Origin: Cannabis sativa
Lineage: Eukaryota > Streptophyta > Magnoliopsida > Rosales > Cannabaceae
Direction: 5' to 3'
Length of the DNA: 64,000 nucleotides
NCBI RefSeq assembly: GCF_029168945.1
Contig: NC_083607.1
Coordinates: forward strand, 42,083,257-42,147,256
The notes under the pieces were generated by a model. That model worked only from the letters and a program-made list of their open reading frames with translations, was not told where the DNA came from and did not search any database. The position numbers and the translations under genes were made by a program. This document shows, piece after piece, positions 1-10,749 of this stretch. Every line of letters starts with the position of its first letter. Within the stretch, counting starts at the first letter, position 1.

Positions 1-2
1 TA

Positions 3-871
3 GATGCAGCAGCGGGCGGAGCTTTTATGAGAAAGAGTGCTAATGAGGCGTATGATCTATTGGAGGAGATGGCTCTAAACAATCAGCAGTGGCCAACTGA
101 AAGGAGTCAATCTAAGAAGGTAGCTGGTGTGTTAGAAGTTGATGCCATCACAAAGTTAACAACAAAGTTGAGGCATTGACTAAAATCATTGCAGGGCAAG
201 CTAAACAAGCCCAAATTGTTTGTGAGTTATGTGGAGGAAGTCACCACTTTTCGGAGTGTCAAGCAGATGTGGATGATTTGCCAATGGATGAAGCTAAAGC
301 CATTGGGAATTTTTCACAGAACAACAACAACAACAATTATGGGTTCAACCAGGGTGGCAACCAAAGAAATAGTGGGTTCTATCAACAAAGAAATCAGAAC
401 CAACAGTTTAATCAACAACAAGCCTCTGGTGGAAGCTCTAGTTTGCAGACAGATTTACTGCTCCAATTTATGACTGAAACTAGATCTTCAATTAAAGACC
501 TGCAGCCTCAGATGGGCCAGCTAGCAACTCAAGTAGCAACCCGCCCTCAAGGAAATTTGCCTAGCACAACTGAAGTTAATCCCAAAGAAAATTGCAAGGC
601 AATTACCCTGAGGAGCGGTAAGAAGTATGATGGGCCCGAGTTACCACAACCAGTTGAGATAGACGAAGAAATAAATGCTCAACCAGTGCAAAAACCAACA
701 CCAACAGCGAGAGAAGGCTACCGACGTACCCGGCAAAGACCACCACCACGGTCTCCACCGATTAGTATTGATCATCATGTAAAAATACCCTATCCTCGCA
801 GGCTCGTAAAGTCAAGCTTAGACAAGCGAGTTCACCAAGTTTCTAGAAGTCTTCAAAAGACTTCACATTAA
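3..871 (+). pseudogene. Gag, C-terminal part (element 1), frameshifted
   Basis: The capsid/nucleocapsid protein that packages element RNA. The window starts inside gag. The frame from base 3 reads a normal gag tail until about 165, where it shifts; it continues from 176 in another frame with a CCHC zinc knuckle (C16, C19, H24, C29 counted from 176; spacing CX2CX4HX4C) and then a Gln/Asn-rich linker. A second frame change near 830 separates it from the protease frame, so the reading that follows 830 in the gag frame (ending at 871) is off-frame. Both breaks are one-base events in otherwise well-preserved sequence, so either real mutation or a consensus error is possible. Confidence 0.8.
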
Positions 872-899
872 CATTCCTTTTGCTGAAGCTCTAGAGCAG

Positions 900-3800
900 A
901 TGCCAAGTTATGTGAAGTTTATGAAGGAAATTTTGTCAAAGAAGAGGAAGATGGAAGACTATGAGACAGTGGCTCTAACTGAAGAGTGTAGCGCTATTCT
1001 ACAGAAGAAACTCCCTCCAAAACTCAGAGATCCAGGGAGCTTCACTATTCCTTGTACTATTGGTAAAATTGAAGGAATAAATGCACTATGTGATTTAGGA
1101 GCCAGTATTAACTTAATGCCTTTGTCAGTGTTCAAAAGATTGCAGCTAGGTGAAGCAAAGCCAACTACTGTAACTCTTCAATTGGCAGATCGATCGCTAG
1201 CTCACCCAAGAGGAGTCATTGAAGATGTGTTAGTAAAGGTGGACAAGTTCATCTTTCCAGCTGATTTCATTGTTCTGGATATGGAAGAAGATAGTAATGT
1301 TCCTATCATCCTGGGTAGACCTTTCTTGGCAACAGGGAAAGCACTAATTGATGTTCAGAAAGGAGAGTTAAAGCTAAGGGTACAAGGAGATGAAGTTGTA
1401 TTTAATGTGCTCAAAGCAATGACCTATCCTATGGCTAGTGACAACTGTTTTGCAATTGATGTGGTGGACCAGTTGGTGGAGACAAAGACGCATGCTGAAG
1501 ACCCTCTTAATCTGACTTTGGTACAAGAAGAGGTGGTGGAACAAGACGGTAAGGAAGCTTATGAGTATGCTTTGTGGCTCGATTCTTATGGACCGCTGAA
1601 TAGAAAATATTATGAAGAGTTAGGAGTCATACCAAGAAAGCCTACCCCATCTACTGAAAAGCCTCCTCAACTAGAGTTAAAAGTCCTACCAGAGCATCTC
1701 AGGTATGAATATTTGGGAGAAAATAAGACACTTCCTGTTATTGTGGCTTCTTCCCTATCTTCTGTAGAGACAGATAAACTATTACGGGTTCTAAGGAAGC
1801 ATACAAAAGCCATTGGATGGACTTTAGCAGATATTAAAGGGATCAGCCCTTCAACTGTAATGCATAGAATCTTAATGGAGGAAGGAGTGAAGCCAACCAT
1901 TGATGCACAACGTAGATTAAATCCACCAATGAAGGAGGTTGTCAGAAAAGAAGTCTTGAAGTGGTTAGATGCCGGGGTAGCGTATCCTATTTCAGACAGT
2001 AAATGGGTGAGTCCAGTCCAAGTTGTTCCAAAGAAAGGAGGGATGACAGTGGTAAAGAATGAGAAGAATGAACTCATCCCAACCAGAACTGTCACGGGAT
2101 GGAGAATTTGCATTGACTACCGAAAACTCAACAAGGCCACAAGAAAAGATCACTTTCCACTCCCATTCATTGATCAGATGTTAGACAAGCTGGCAGGTCA
2201 AGAATACTATTGTTTCCTTGATGGGTACTCAGGGTATCACCAAATAGCCATAGCACCGGAGGATCAAGAGAAAACAACATTCACGTGTCCATATGGTACT
2301 TTTGCTTTTCGACGAATGCCATTTGGGCTGTGTAATGCTCCAGCAACATTTCAGAGGTGTATGATGGCCATATTTTCAGATTTAATAGAAAAGTGCATCG
2401 AGGTGTTCATGGATGATTTTTCAGTGTTTGGCTCATCGTTTGACCAATGTTTGAGCAACTTGGAATTGGTTTTAACAAGATGTGAAGACTCTAATTTGGT
2501 ATTGAACTGGGAAAAGTGCCATTTCATGGTTACAGAAGGAATAGTGCTGGGACATAAAATCTCAAAAGAAGGTATTGAGGTTGACAGAGCCAAAGTATCT
2601 ACAATTGAGAACTTGCCTCCTCCAGTTTCAGTTAAGGGAGTTCGAAGCTTTTTGGGTCATGCCGGGTTTTATAGAAGATTTATCAAAGATTTCTCCAAAG
2701 TGGCCAAACCGCTATCCAATCTTCTTGCTAGTGGAGTACCTTTTGAATTTGGGAAAGATTGTCTTGAAGCATTCAAGATTCTCAAGGAGAAGTTAATCTC
2801 AGCACCGATCGTAACTACACCAAACTGGGAATTACCTTTTGAAATCATGTGCGATGCAAGTGATTATGCTATTGGAGCAGTTTTGGGACAACGGGTTGAC
2901 AAGGTATTCAGAACCATTTACTATGCAAGCAAAACCTTGAATGATGCCCAACTAAACTACGCTACTACAGAAAAAGAGATGTTGGCTATAGTGTTTGCAT
3001 GTGACAAATTTCGACCCTACTTGATTGGCAATAAAGTGATAGTGTATACAGATCATTCAGCAATCAAATACTTGATGACTAAGAAGGATGCCAAACCACG
3101 ACTGATTCGATGGGTTCTTCTTTTGCAAGAATTTGATCTAGACATAAAAGACAAGAAGGGTACTGAGAATTTGGTGGCAGATCACTTATCAAGACTAGAA
3201 CTGGAAGAAAGTCAGAATACGAAAGAGGTACAAATAAATGAACAATTTCCCGATGAACAACTCTTTAGTGTGAGGGAAAGTCTTATGGTACCATGGTATG
3301 CTGATTATGTTAACTACTTAGCTGCTAATATCACTCCTCCTGAGCTATCTCGCCAACAATTAAAGAAGTTCTTTTCCGAGGTAAAACATTACTACTGGGA
3401 AGAGCCAATCCTCTACAAGCACTGTGCAGATCAGATAATAAGAAGGTGTGTGCCTGAAGAGGAGATGTACTCTATTCTTAATCACTGTCATGCTTTACCA
3501 TGTGGGGGACACTTCAGTGGAACTAGAACAGCTGCAAAAGTGTTGCAAAGCGGGTTCTTTTGGCCAACGCTTTTCAAAGATGCTAGTACTTTTGTGAAGG
3601 CATGTGATCGTTGTCAGCGTACAGGTAACATCTCAAGGAGAAACGAAATGCCTTTGACAGGAATCTTGGAAGTAGAGTTGTTTGATGTATGGGGGATAGA
3701 CTTTATGGGTCCTTTTCCTTCATCGTTTAGCAATCTATACATTTTACTAGCTGTGGACTACGTATCAAAATGGGTAGAAGCTGCAGCAACACCAGCTAAT

Positions 3801-4574
3801 GATGGAAAAACAGTTCTTCGGTTCCTTCAGAAGAATATATTCACACGGTTTGGTACTCCCCGAGCGATCATAAGCGATGAAGGGAGTCATTTCTGCAACA
3901 AACAGTTCGAAGCACTTCTTTCAAAGTATGGTGTTCATCATAGAACTGCCCTTCCCTATCATCCGCAAAGTAATGGCCAAGCTGAGATTTCTAACCGGGA
4001 AATAAAGATGATTCTGGAGAAAACGGTGCAGAGATCAAGAAAAGATTGGTCAAGAAAGTTGGATGACGCATTGTGGGCCTACAGAATAGCGTTCAAAACG
4101 CCAATAGGAATGTCACCATATCGGTTGGTGTTTGGAAAGGCGTGTCATTTACCGGTGGAGTTAGAACACAAAGCTTATTGGGCAATGAGAACTCTAAACA
4201 TGGACTTAAAAGCTGCTGGGCAGAAAAGATTACTACAGTTGGATGAGTTGGAAGAATTTCGAAACGAAGCTTATGAAAACGCCAAGATTTACAAGGAAAG
4301 AACTAAGAGATGGCATGACCGAAATCTAGTCAGAAAGGAGTTTCAACCTGGTCAGCAAGTTCTACTCTTCAACTCAAGACTAAAGTTGTTTCCTGGTAAA
4401 TTAAAGTCAAGGTGGTCAGGGCCATTTACGGTGATCAAAGTGTTTCCCTACGGAGCAGTGGAACTAAAAGGAGAAAGTCCTAATACTTTCAAAGTGAATG
4501 GACAGCGATTAAAGCTCTACTTGGGAGGTCAATTTGATCAAACCAAGTCCGCCATGATTCTGGCGCCACTATGA
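900..4574 (+). CDS. Pol polyprotein: protease, reverse transcriptase, RNase H, integrase (element 1)
   Basis: Provides the enzymes that copy element RNA into DNA and insert it. The 1224-codon frame is uninterrupted. The aspartic protease motif is DLGA at residues 65-68, with Leu where Ser/Thr is usual. The RT catalytic motif is FMDD at 503-506, followed by an RNase H domain. The integrase has an HHCC-type zinc region and a catalytic triad D934, D993, E1029 (D and E separated by 35 residues). No chromodomain follows. The ATG at 900 is internal to what was once a gag-pol frame; the upstream frame change near 830 makes it the first open Met. An intact pol in an element with a broken gag suggests recent decay or an error in the gag consensus. 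Confidence 0.9.
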   Translation: MPSYVKFMKEILSKKRKMEDYETVALTEECSAILQKKLPPKLRDPGSFTIPCTIGKIEGINALCDLGASINLMPLSVFKRLQLGEAKPTTVTLQLADRSLAHPRGVIEDVLVKVDKFIFPADFIVLDMEEDSNVPIILGRPFLATGKALIDVQKGELKLRVQGDEVVFNVLKAMTYPMASDNCFAIDVVDQLVETKTHAEDPLNLTLVQEEVVEQDGKEAYEYALWLDSYGPLNRKYYEELGVIPRKPTPSTEKPPQLELKVLPEHLRYEYLGENKTLPVIVASSLSSVETDKLLRVLRKHTKAIGWTLADIKGISPSTVMHRILMEEGVKPTIDAQRRLNPPMKEVVRKEVLKWLDAGVAYPISDSKWVSPVQVVPKKGGMTVVKNEKNELIPTRTVTGWRICIDYRKLNKATRKDHFPLPFIDQMLDKLAGQEYYCFLDGYSGYHQIAIAPEDQEKTTFTCPYGTFAFRRMPFGLCNAPATFQRCMMAIFSDLIEKCIEVFMDDFSVFGSSFDQCLSNLELVLTRCEDSNLVLNWEKCHFMVTEGIVLGHKISKEGIEVDRAKVSTIENLPPPVSVKGVRSFLGHAGFYRRFIKDFSKVAKPLSNLLASGVPFEFGKDCLEAFKILKEKLISAPIVTTPNWELPFEIMCDASDYAIGAVLGQRVDKVFRTIYYASKTLNDAQLNYATTEKEMLAIVFACDKFRPYLIGNKVIVYTDHSAIKYLMTKKDAKPRLIRWVLLLQEFDLDIKDKKGTENLVADHLSRLELEESQNTKEVQINEQFPDEQLFSVRESLMVPWYADYVNYLAANITPPELSRQQLKKFFSEVKHYYWEEPILYKHCADQIIRRCVPEEEMYSILNHCHALPCGGHFSGTRTAAKVLQSGFFWPTLFKDASTFVKACDRCQRTGNISRRNEMPLTGILEVELFDVWGIDFMGPFPSSFSNLYILLAVDYVSKWVEAAATPANDGKTVLRFLQKNIFTRFGTPRAIISDEGSHFCNKQFEALLSKYGVHHRTALPYHPQSNGQAEISNREIKMILEKTVQRSRKDWSRKLDDALWAYRIAFKTPIGMSPYRLVFGKACHLPVELEHKAYWAMRTLNMDLKAAGQKRLLQLDELEEFRNEAYENAKIYKERTKRWHDRNLVRKEFQPGQQVLLFNSRLKLFPGKLKSRWSGPFTVIKVFPYGAVELKGESPNTFKVNGQRLKLYLGGQFDQTKSAMILAPL

Positions 4575-5422
4575 AGATCTCGATCAACGTCTAGCTAAGC
4601 GACGATAAAGTTAGCGCTAATTGGGAGGCAACCCAAATTTCTTTATGATTTAGTGAATTATTTTTAGTTCTTGCTGTTATTTTTCTTTCCAAAAAAAAAA
4701 AAAAAAAAAAAAAAAAATGGGACTCGCTCAGTGGCCGCGGCGAGATAGACCTTGGCCGCGGCCAAAAGGTCCTTACAGAGAGGGCTAAAATTTATCGAAA
4801 TCTAGCCGCGGCGAGGCCCCATTTGGCCGCGGCTAGAATGGTCAGATTTCCCTTTTTAAACTCAAAAATCCCTAACATTTCAAATCAAACCCCACATTCA
4901 ACCCCTACCTTCTCCAGCCGAAAAAACCACCCTCCTTAACCTATTTTCTTCATCTAACCCCATTCAAACCAATTTTCATCAAAATTATCCATAAACTCTC
5001 ATCCTAAATCATCATAATCCCTTATTTCTTTCATCTAACACCCTTTTCCCCTAAAAATCTACTCCAAAATCCCTATATCTCACTTAAATTTCAAAAAAAA
5101 AAAAAATCACTATTCACCTTCTTCTTCCCTAAAGCTTCAAGGTTCTCATCAATGGAGGTTGACGAAAGAGTGATTTTCATTGAGGTAACAAATTTTAATT
5201 TCTCTACACAAGTTTGATTGGATTATTTGTGGATTGCTAGAGAATATTAGACTTTGTGTTGAAATTTTTGGAATTTTTGCTCATACATTGTTGAATATTA
5301 TTGTGGTGAGTGCAATTGAGTGTGATTGTGAAAGGGTTAATTCCCGGGAAGTGGATTTGTAAGGGGAGGTGCTGTCGAAATTTTAAAAAAAAATCTTGAG
5401 AGTTAGAAAAAATTTGGGTGCT
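4575..5422 (+). other. Spacer between pol and env-like ORF (element 1)
   Basis: About 850 bp without a gene. It contains a run of about 27 A (ending at 4717), then two copies of the GCCGCGGC repeat unit, then a C/A-rich stretch from 4860 to about 5150. It is the likely leader, and possibly promoter region, of the env-like ORF. Confidence 0.7.
4734..4833 (+). repeat. Two units of the 71-bp GCCGCGGC repeat in the pol-env spacer
   Basis: GCCGCGGC palindromes start at 4734, 4755, 4805 and 4826. The two palindromes in each unit start exactly 21 bp apart, and the two units start 71 bp apart. The tract after the second palindrome of unit 1 (AAAAGGTCCTTACAGA) matches the LTR copies at 8171-8190 and 8242-8262 with few changes, so spacer and LTR arrays share an origin. 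Confidence 0.85.
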
Positions 5423-6598
5423 ATGGGTCCAAAAAGGTCAAGAGTGAGTGAGGAAGTGGGAGCGTCATCATCCAACCCACCTAGGGGTCGCTCTAATCTT
5501 GATAGAGTAAGGTTTACCAACATGGATGCTCAAGAGCGGTTTTTGAAATTGAAAGATAGGCCATTCATTGAAGATAGGGGAATAGACATTGTAAACCTAA
5601 GCCAAACTGCAAACATCCCTCCTGCCTTTGCGTCTATTAGAGATCAAATCTTAAATAGGCAGTGGACTAAGTTTGTAGATGTCACTGAGCGGGGTAACCA
5701 AACGCTAGCTTTAGAGTTCTTAGCCAACTGGCCTGAGAGAGAGGATGGCAAAGTAAGAGTTAGGGGGGTTAAGGTGCCTGCTTCCACAGCCGATATCCAT
5801 GCTCTTTATGAACTTCCAACCTTTACTATAGAGCAGCAACCTTTGAAGCAGCAAATCCGAACAAAGAGTTTGGATTATGTGGATATAGCCGACACTCTAG
5901 GGTATCCAGGACTTAGATTTCATACCTATGATGGAGAACCGTATCAATTGTTTCGGTGTGAACTCAACCAAATAGCCAAAGCGTGGCTGTACTTTGTCAG
6001 TGCAAGGTTGCTCCCGAACAAACACTTTTCTGATGCTCAGATTGACAGGCTCAAATATGTTTATGGAATTATGAAAGGGTATAATTTGAATGTGGGGGAC
6101 ATCGTTCGACTGACATTCGATATAATGGTTGAGGGTTCTTGTGGTGGTGGACTTGGGCTTGCTGGCATTATCACTAATCTGTGTGAGAAACATAGAGTAC
6201 CACAGTACTCTTATGATACTAAGGTAGCGCCGCAGCGTAGTATCAATTTATCCACTGTTATGCGACTCAAACCTCCTCATCCTCATGGTCAACCACCAGC
6301 TCGGGGAGATCCTCCCGCACAAGAACAAGAGGAGCATGACGACATTGAACCACCACGTCTTGTCGGGCCTCTCGACCCTGCCATGCAGTACACTCACAAT
6401 CAGCTGAATTATCTGATTCAGCAGAACATGCATATGCAGAATTACATGGCCCAGCGGAGTATCTTTGATGAGCAGCAGGTGGCTCAATTGAACACACTTG
6501 TCACGAGGATGAATATCGGTGTGGATGATCCAAACTATTTTCCCATGCCACCCCGCTTCAACCCTTATGACCAGCCACCGCCGCCAAACCCCTTTTAA
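5423..6598 (+). CDS. Env-like third ORF of an Athila element (putative plant transposon protein family)
   Basis: An intact ORF of 391 residues downstream of integrase, in the position of the env-like gene of Athila elements. The ATG at 5423 is preferred: the reading upstream to 5396 has no ATG. The N terminus is basic and Ser-rich, a globular region spans roughly residues 30-285, and the C terminus is Pro/Gln-rich. No convincing signal peptide or transmembrane helix is visible, so an envelope role is not supported by the sequence. It resembles what plant annotations call a 'putative plant transposon protein'; the biochemical function is unknown. Expression would need splicing, reinitiation or an internal promoter. 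Confidence 0.7.
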   Translation: MGPKRSRVSEEVGASSSNPPRGRSNLDRVRFTNMDAQERFLKLKDRPFIEDRGIDIVNLSQTANIPPAFASIRDQILNRQWTKFVDVTERGNQTLALEFLANWPEREDGKVRVRGVKVPASTADIHALYELPTFTIEQQPLKQQIRTKSLDYVDIADTLGYPGLRFHTYDGEPYQLFRCELNQIAKAWLYFVSARLLPNKHFSDAQIDRLKYVYGIMKGYNLNVGDIVRLTFDIMVEGSCGGGLGLAGIITNLCEKHRVPQYSYDTKVAPQRSINLSTVMRLKPPHPHGQPPARGDPPAQEQEEHDDIEPPRLVGPLDPAMQYTHNQLNYLIQQNMHMQNYMAQRSIFDEQQVAQLNTLVTRMNIGVDDPNYFPMPPRFNPYDQPPPPNPF

Positions 6599-7871
6599 GG
6601 GGCTCAGGTAAGTTTCTCTCACCCTGGTTTATTTTCATACATTGGGGACAATGTGCATTTCAGTTTGGGGGGGGAGACTTAAATTTTTCAGTTTCAGTTT
6701 AATTGTTTTATTTTATTTGAGTTTGTTTTAGTTTTTCTTTTAGTCTTGTGTGATAGCTAAATTGAAAGATTGATTGAACTGTTGTTATTCACTTGTGCAA
6801 TGGATTAAAACATAACTGTGTGCTTGACTTGCAACTGTTTGAATTAAGATGGATGTGTGCTAGGAAGTGATTCATGTAGACTTAAAACATTTGCTATTCT
6901 CACGTATCACCTCTGTTCTATTTGGTTTGTGGAATGATTGATTGAACATGGAATAGAATTTGTATGACATACTCTCTTGAAGCGAAATCCTTGATATTTT
7001 CTGTTTGGAAAGTGATTTAGGCAAGTTTTCTTTGGAACGATTGAGCCTTTCAAGCCTACCTAGAAATTTTTACCATAGTATACCCAAAGTTGAGCCTTAG
7101 CTTGTTTTAAAAAAAATTTCACCACTTAACTGAGCTGAATTCGTTATCTTAAACTCTTTTCACCCTGAACATACCTTATTATGCCATGAGCCTTGAAGCA
7201 AGTTTGGGGGGGATAAGTGCTGTAAGTGAAAAAAAAAATAAATAAATAAAGTGTAGGAATGAGAGATTGTGAAAAGAAAAAAGGGAATAATATTGTGTGT
7301 TGGGCCTATAAAAAAAAAAAAAAAAGAAAGAAAAAATGTATTCTTGAAGAAAAAAAAAAGTTAAGAAAATTATGAGGTACACACATAAGAAAAAAATTTC
7401 AATCTCTTATTTCTGTTTTTGGGATATATGGAAAGAAAGCAAAAGAAATGTCTAGGCTTGCTTGGTTAAAAGTGCTTATGGTATAGTATAGCTTAAATGA
7501 CTTCTCACCTACCCATGTACCTAAGCCATGTTGATGTTAACCGAAAAAGACCTATTGATTCCGAATAGAAATTTGTCAACATTAGTGGAGAGAGGTATGT
7601 CGTTCAAACTTATTAATCATGTGTTAGTGGGATGTTGGAAAGTTGAGAACAGTTGTGATGTCAATGGCAATTGAGATGTTTTATGTTTGTATGAATTACT
7701 TACTTGTAAATTGCACATTCAACTTAGTTCTTAGAGTTGGCAAGTTGAAATTCTGGTTATTGATGGATTGAAGTTGTGCAGGTGGTGGTAACAGTTAAAT
7801 TGTCGGAAAGTTTAGCTATCATTGTCAGTTTTTTTTAGTTTAGTCTTAGTACTCGGGGACGAGTAAAGAGT
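6599..7871 (+). other. Non-coding 3' region of element 1
   Basis: About 1.3 kb with no supported gene. It contains an inverted repeat (ACATTGGGGACAATGT, 6639-6654), two internal G-tracts resembling the polypurine tract (about 6663-6676 and 7201-7212) and A-rich runs at 7228-7345. Confidence 0.7.
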
Positions 7872-7886
7872 CAGTTTGGGGGAGTT
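7872..7886 (+). other. Polypurine tract (element 1)
   Basis: The G-rich tract CAGTTTGGGGGAGTT directly precedes the TGTTAGGC start of the 3' LTR. It is the expected plus-strand DNA primer site. Confidence 0.75.
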
Positions 7887-8073
7887 TGTTAGGCTATTTT
7901 TAGCCTATGTTTTGGATCTAATTTATGTGCGTTTTTAGCTGTGTTAGGACGGAATTACGCTTGTTTTCTATGTTTTCAGGTTCTTTGGAATAAAAGATGT
8001 CTCGGGGGCAGAAATTAAACAAGAGACGGGCTGAGCCAAGAAGACGCAAATTACGGGTTATTTTGTACATCTG

Positions 8074-8312
8074 GCCGCGGCTAGATATAGCTTGGCCGCG
8101 GCTAGATCCCAAAATAACAAAAATTTAGAGCTGCTCCAGTAGCCGCGGCGAGGCTCCATATGGCCGCGGCTAAAAGGCCCTTACAGAACGGCCTATTTTT
8201 CTTACTCATCTGGCCGCGGCGAGAGTGTATATGGCCGCGGCTAAAAGGTGCTTACAGAAAGACCCCTTATTTGCAATTATCTCGCCGCGGCGAGAAGAAG
8301 CTTAGCCGCGGC
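8074..8312 (+). repeat. Four units of the GCCGCGGC palindrome repeat in the LTR U3
   Basis: GCCGCGGC starts at 8074, 8095, 8142, 8163, 8213, 8234, 8284 and 8305. Each pair is spaced exactly 21 bp start to start; unit starts are 68, 71 and 71 bp apart. The last palindrome ends 53 bp before the TATA box at 8366, the position expected of an enhancer or a silencing target. Confidence 0.88.
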
Positions 8313-8365
8313 GAGATTCCGTACGGACCAGGGGCATTTTCGTCCATCGAACCCTAAATTTCCAT

Positions 8366-8374
8366 TATAAATAG
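8366..8374 (+). promoter_or_regulatory. LTR TATA box (element 1)
   Basis: TATAAATAG about 480 bp into the 3' LTR, just downstream of the palindrome array, is the best candidate for the U3 promoter. Confidence 0.65.
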
Positions 8375-8689
8375 AAAACTGCGATTGGAAGTCAGGGAGA
8401 GCGATTTTGGAACCCTAAAACACAGCTGAGAGCGGCAGGAAGAGCATAGAGATTCAAGTGAAGATCCAGAATTCATCCTCCAACAGTTCTTTTCTTTATT
8501 CCTCTTTAATTTATTTATGTTGAATATTGCTATAGGAATGGTTATGGATTTATTTCTGAACTAAATTTCCCATTTAGGGAGGATGATGATTGTTGTTTAA
8601 TGTTTTGCCTAGTTAATGTTTAATTACCATTCCTCAATTCTTGTGTGTGAAATTATCTTAATTTGTTCTTAATTTCATGTTTAAGATTG

Positions 8690-8694
8690 ATCAC
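8690..8694 (+). repeat. Target-site duplication of element 2, left copy (ATCAC)
   Basis: ATCAC directly before the LTR start; the matching copy is at 18736-18740. Confidence 0.92.
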
Positions 8695-10016
8695 TGATTA
8701 AGGCTCAAATTTGTACATTTTAAGCCTTTATTTATGCATATATAATTAATATAAATTAAGTATTCTGTGGTTTTAATAATAAATTTATTTTAGTTGGAAA
8801 TATTTAATTTATTTTAAATTTGTGTTATTTTTCAGATTTGAGCAAAGTATTATAATAGAACCTCAACCCAATTGGATGATTGATCAAAAGCCCAATATCT
8901 ATTTCACATGAAAAGATGGTGCTGGATGTTTGCACGTTATCTTTTGAAGGCCCATTAGTTAATGCCTAATGTGGAGAAATAGTCCATATCAACTAAGTTT
9001 TTAGTTGACTATCTCATATGACTACCACAAAGAATGCAACAACAATAACGTGTCTCTTTCTTTGCCAACGTCATTCCATCTGACGGAAGTAACTAGCTCA
9101 CGGCACGCCACCTGTCCCATCATCCCCCATTCTCTCCAACATTTCCTTACACGCATGGTCCCATTTTCTCCATTGTGTTCAGCTTTTTGTGCCATTTATC
9201 CCACTAAATGGTACATGAAAATACCATATTTGAGGAGCAAATTTGCACTATAAAAAGGACCCAAATCGTAAAAGGCATCAGATTTTAGTAGTGTTATTAT
9301 ACTAAAATTTTATCTTTTTCTTTCCTTCTTCTTTATTTTACTTTATTAATTTTGGTGTAAAGACAATGTCTTTTCTAGGCTAATTTCTTTGGCAAGACTC
9401 AAGTGTAAGTTCATGCAATTTTTATTCTTCTAATATATTGATTCTCTTTGTTCTTCATTTTCACATTTGTTATATTAAATTTCTCTTCTTCTAAATTGCA
9501 CTTTAAATTTAATAGTACCTTTTATATAAGTTCAGTCATGCTTTTCTTATGTAAGTTAGGCTATTAATTATTAGAGTGTTTATTATATTATATGATTTTT
9601 ACTGCATTCTGCCAGTGGTATTTTGTCGATTTAAATTATATAATATGATAGTATTTTTAGAAGTAGTTTTAATTTAATTAGAGAACATATTTTTCTAGTG
9701 AGCTTAATCATATACATTTTCCAACTATAATTAATGGTGTAGAATTATAGTTGAGGTTAAAGAATCAATTTATTAGGAAAATATAATTGCATGTACAAAG
9801 CTTGTGTCTTCCATAATCATTTTCTGATCACTTCTCATTTTAATTACTTGTTTAATTTTTAAAAATCATTTCTCAATATTCTCATCACATTCAAGGTTCA
9901 TATTTTATTCTTGTAAAATTACTAATTGTCCTTTTGAGTGTATTTTTCCTCCCTGTGGATACGACATATAGCCCGTTTACTATCGCGACCGCAGTGTAAC
10001 TAATTGGGCGACATCA
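8695..10016 (+). repeat. 5' LTR of element 2
   Basis: 1322 bp, TG...CA ends. It differs from the 3' copy by an extra GGCAC near 9100, an A/C change a few bases further on, and an A/T change near 9366. Confidence 0.95.
9249..9257 (+). promoter_or_regulatory. TATA box in the 5' LTR of element 2
   Basis: TATAAAAAG lies 554 bp into the LTR and is conserved at 17968 in the 3' LTR. It is the likely promoter for the element transcript. Confidence 0.7.
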
Positions 10017-10021
10017 ATTTT

Positions 10022-10039
10022 TGGCGCCGTTGCCGGGGA
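10022..10039 (+). other. Primer binding site complementary to tRNA-Asp (element 2)
   Basis: TGGCGCCGTTGCCGGGGA, five bases after the 5' LTR, complementary to the 3' end of plant tRNA-Asp, as usual in Athila-type elements. Confidence 0.88.
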
Positions 10040-10749
10040 GGTTTCTGCGCTACAAGAGGTTAGTATAGTAGTTTTATTTTTTATTTTTTTTTAATTTTTT
10101 TTTCTCTCTTTATTTGTTTATATAAAAAAAAAACTTTTTAGTTAGTATAATATAATTTAGTTTTTTTTTTTTTTAAGTTATATATAGATTCAAAAAAAAA
10201 ATCATTATATATTATTATTATTATTCTTTACTCTTTTAGTGTAAAAAAAAAAAAAGCAAGTCCTTTTTGTTTAGTTTATTTGTTAGTTGTATTTATTATT
10301 TTGCTACTATATTAGGGTGTTAGTTTTTGTTTTTTTTTTAACATTATTTTATTTTGTGTATTTTTTTTTTAGGATTAGCCATTTTTTTATTTATTTTAGG
10401 TTAGTTGTAGACTTTTATCCTTTAGGCTAAAAAAAAAAAACAAAAAAAAAAAAAGTTGTGCATAAAATATTTTCATAAACTTTTTAGTGTAAACCCAATT
10501 GTGTAATGGTAAAAGTGGTACAAACTGAGATCATTCTGTCTAAGAAAGATTGGCTTTAAAGGTTTGTGATAGAGTACCCTCTACACTTTCTAGCAACCCC
10601 GGGGAGTTCTAGTAAAAGTGTGGGACGAAGCGGTACCTTGGCAACCTTCCCAATCGGCCTGGGAATATCTTGTGTGAATACCCTTGCATTATTACATAGT
10701 TGTAATTTACATTATTTAACAAGTGAAAATACACACAAAAAAAAAGTGA
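10040..10749 (+). other. Leader of element 2
   Basis: Untranslated region of about 0.7 kb with long T and A runs (10080-10460), followed by a more complex, GC-richer block at about 10565-10680 that may be structured. No gene is supported. Confidence 0.6.

Larger units (their letters stand above)
7887..8694 (+). repeat. 3' LTR of element 1, left part (interrupted by element 2)
   Basis: Starts TGTTAGGC just after the polypurine tract and runs to the insertion point of element 2, including one copy of the ATCAC duplication (8690-8694). It resumes at 18741. Combined length is about 1330 bp. It carries the palindrome array and a TATA box. Confidence 0.85.

Noticed and set aside
8074..8312. A CRISPR-like array because of regular spacing.
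   Set aside because: The repeat is an 8-bp palindrome inside a plant LTR with related, not unique, spacers; no cas genes; eukaryotic context.
8160..8357. A 65-codon plus-strand ORF in the LTR of element 1.
   Set aside because: It runs through the GC-rich palindrome array and shows no protein-like conservation; explained by lack of stops in GC-rich repeats.
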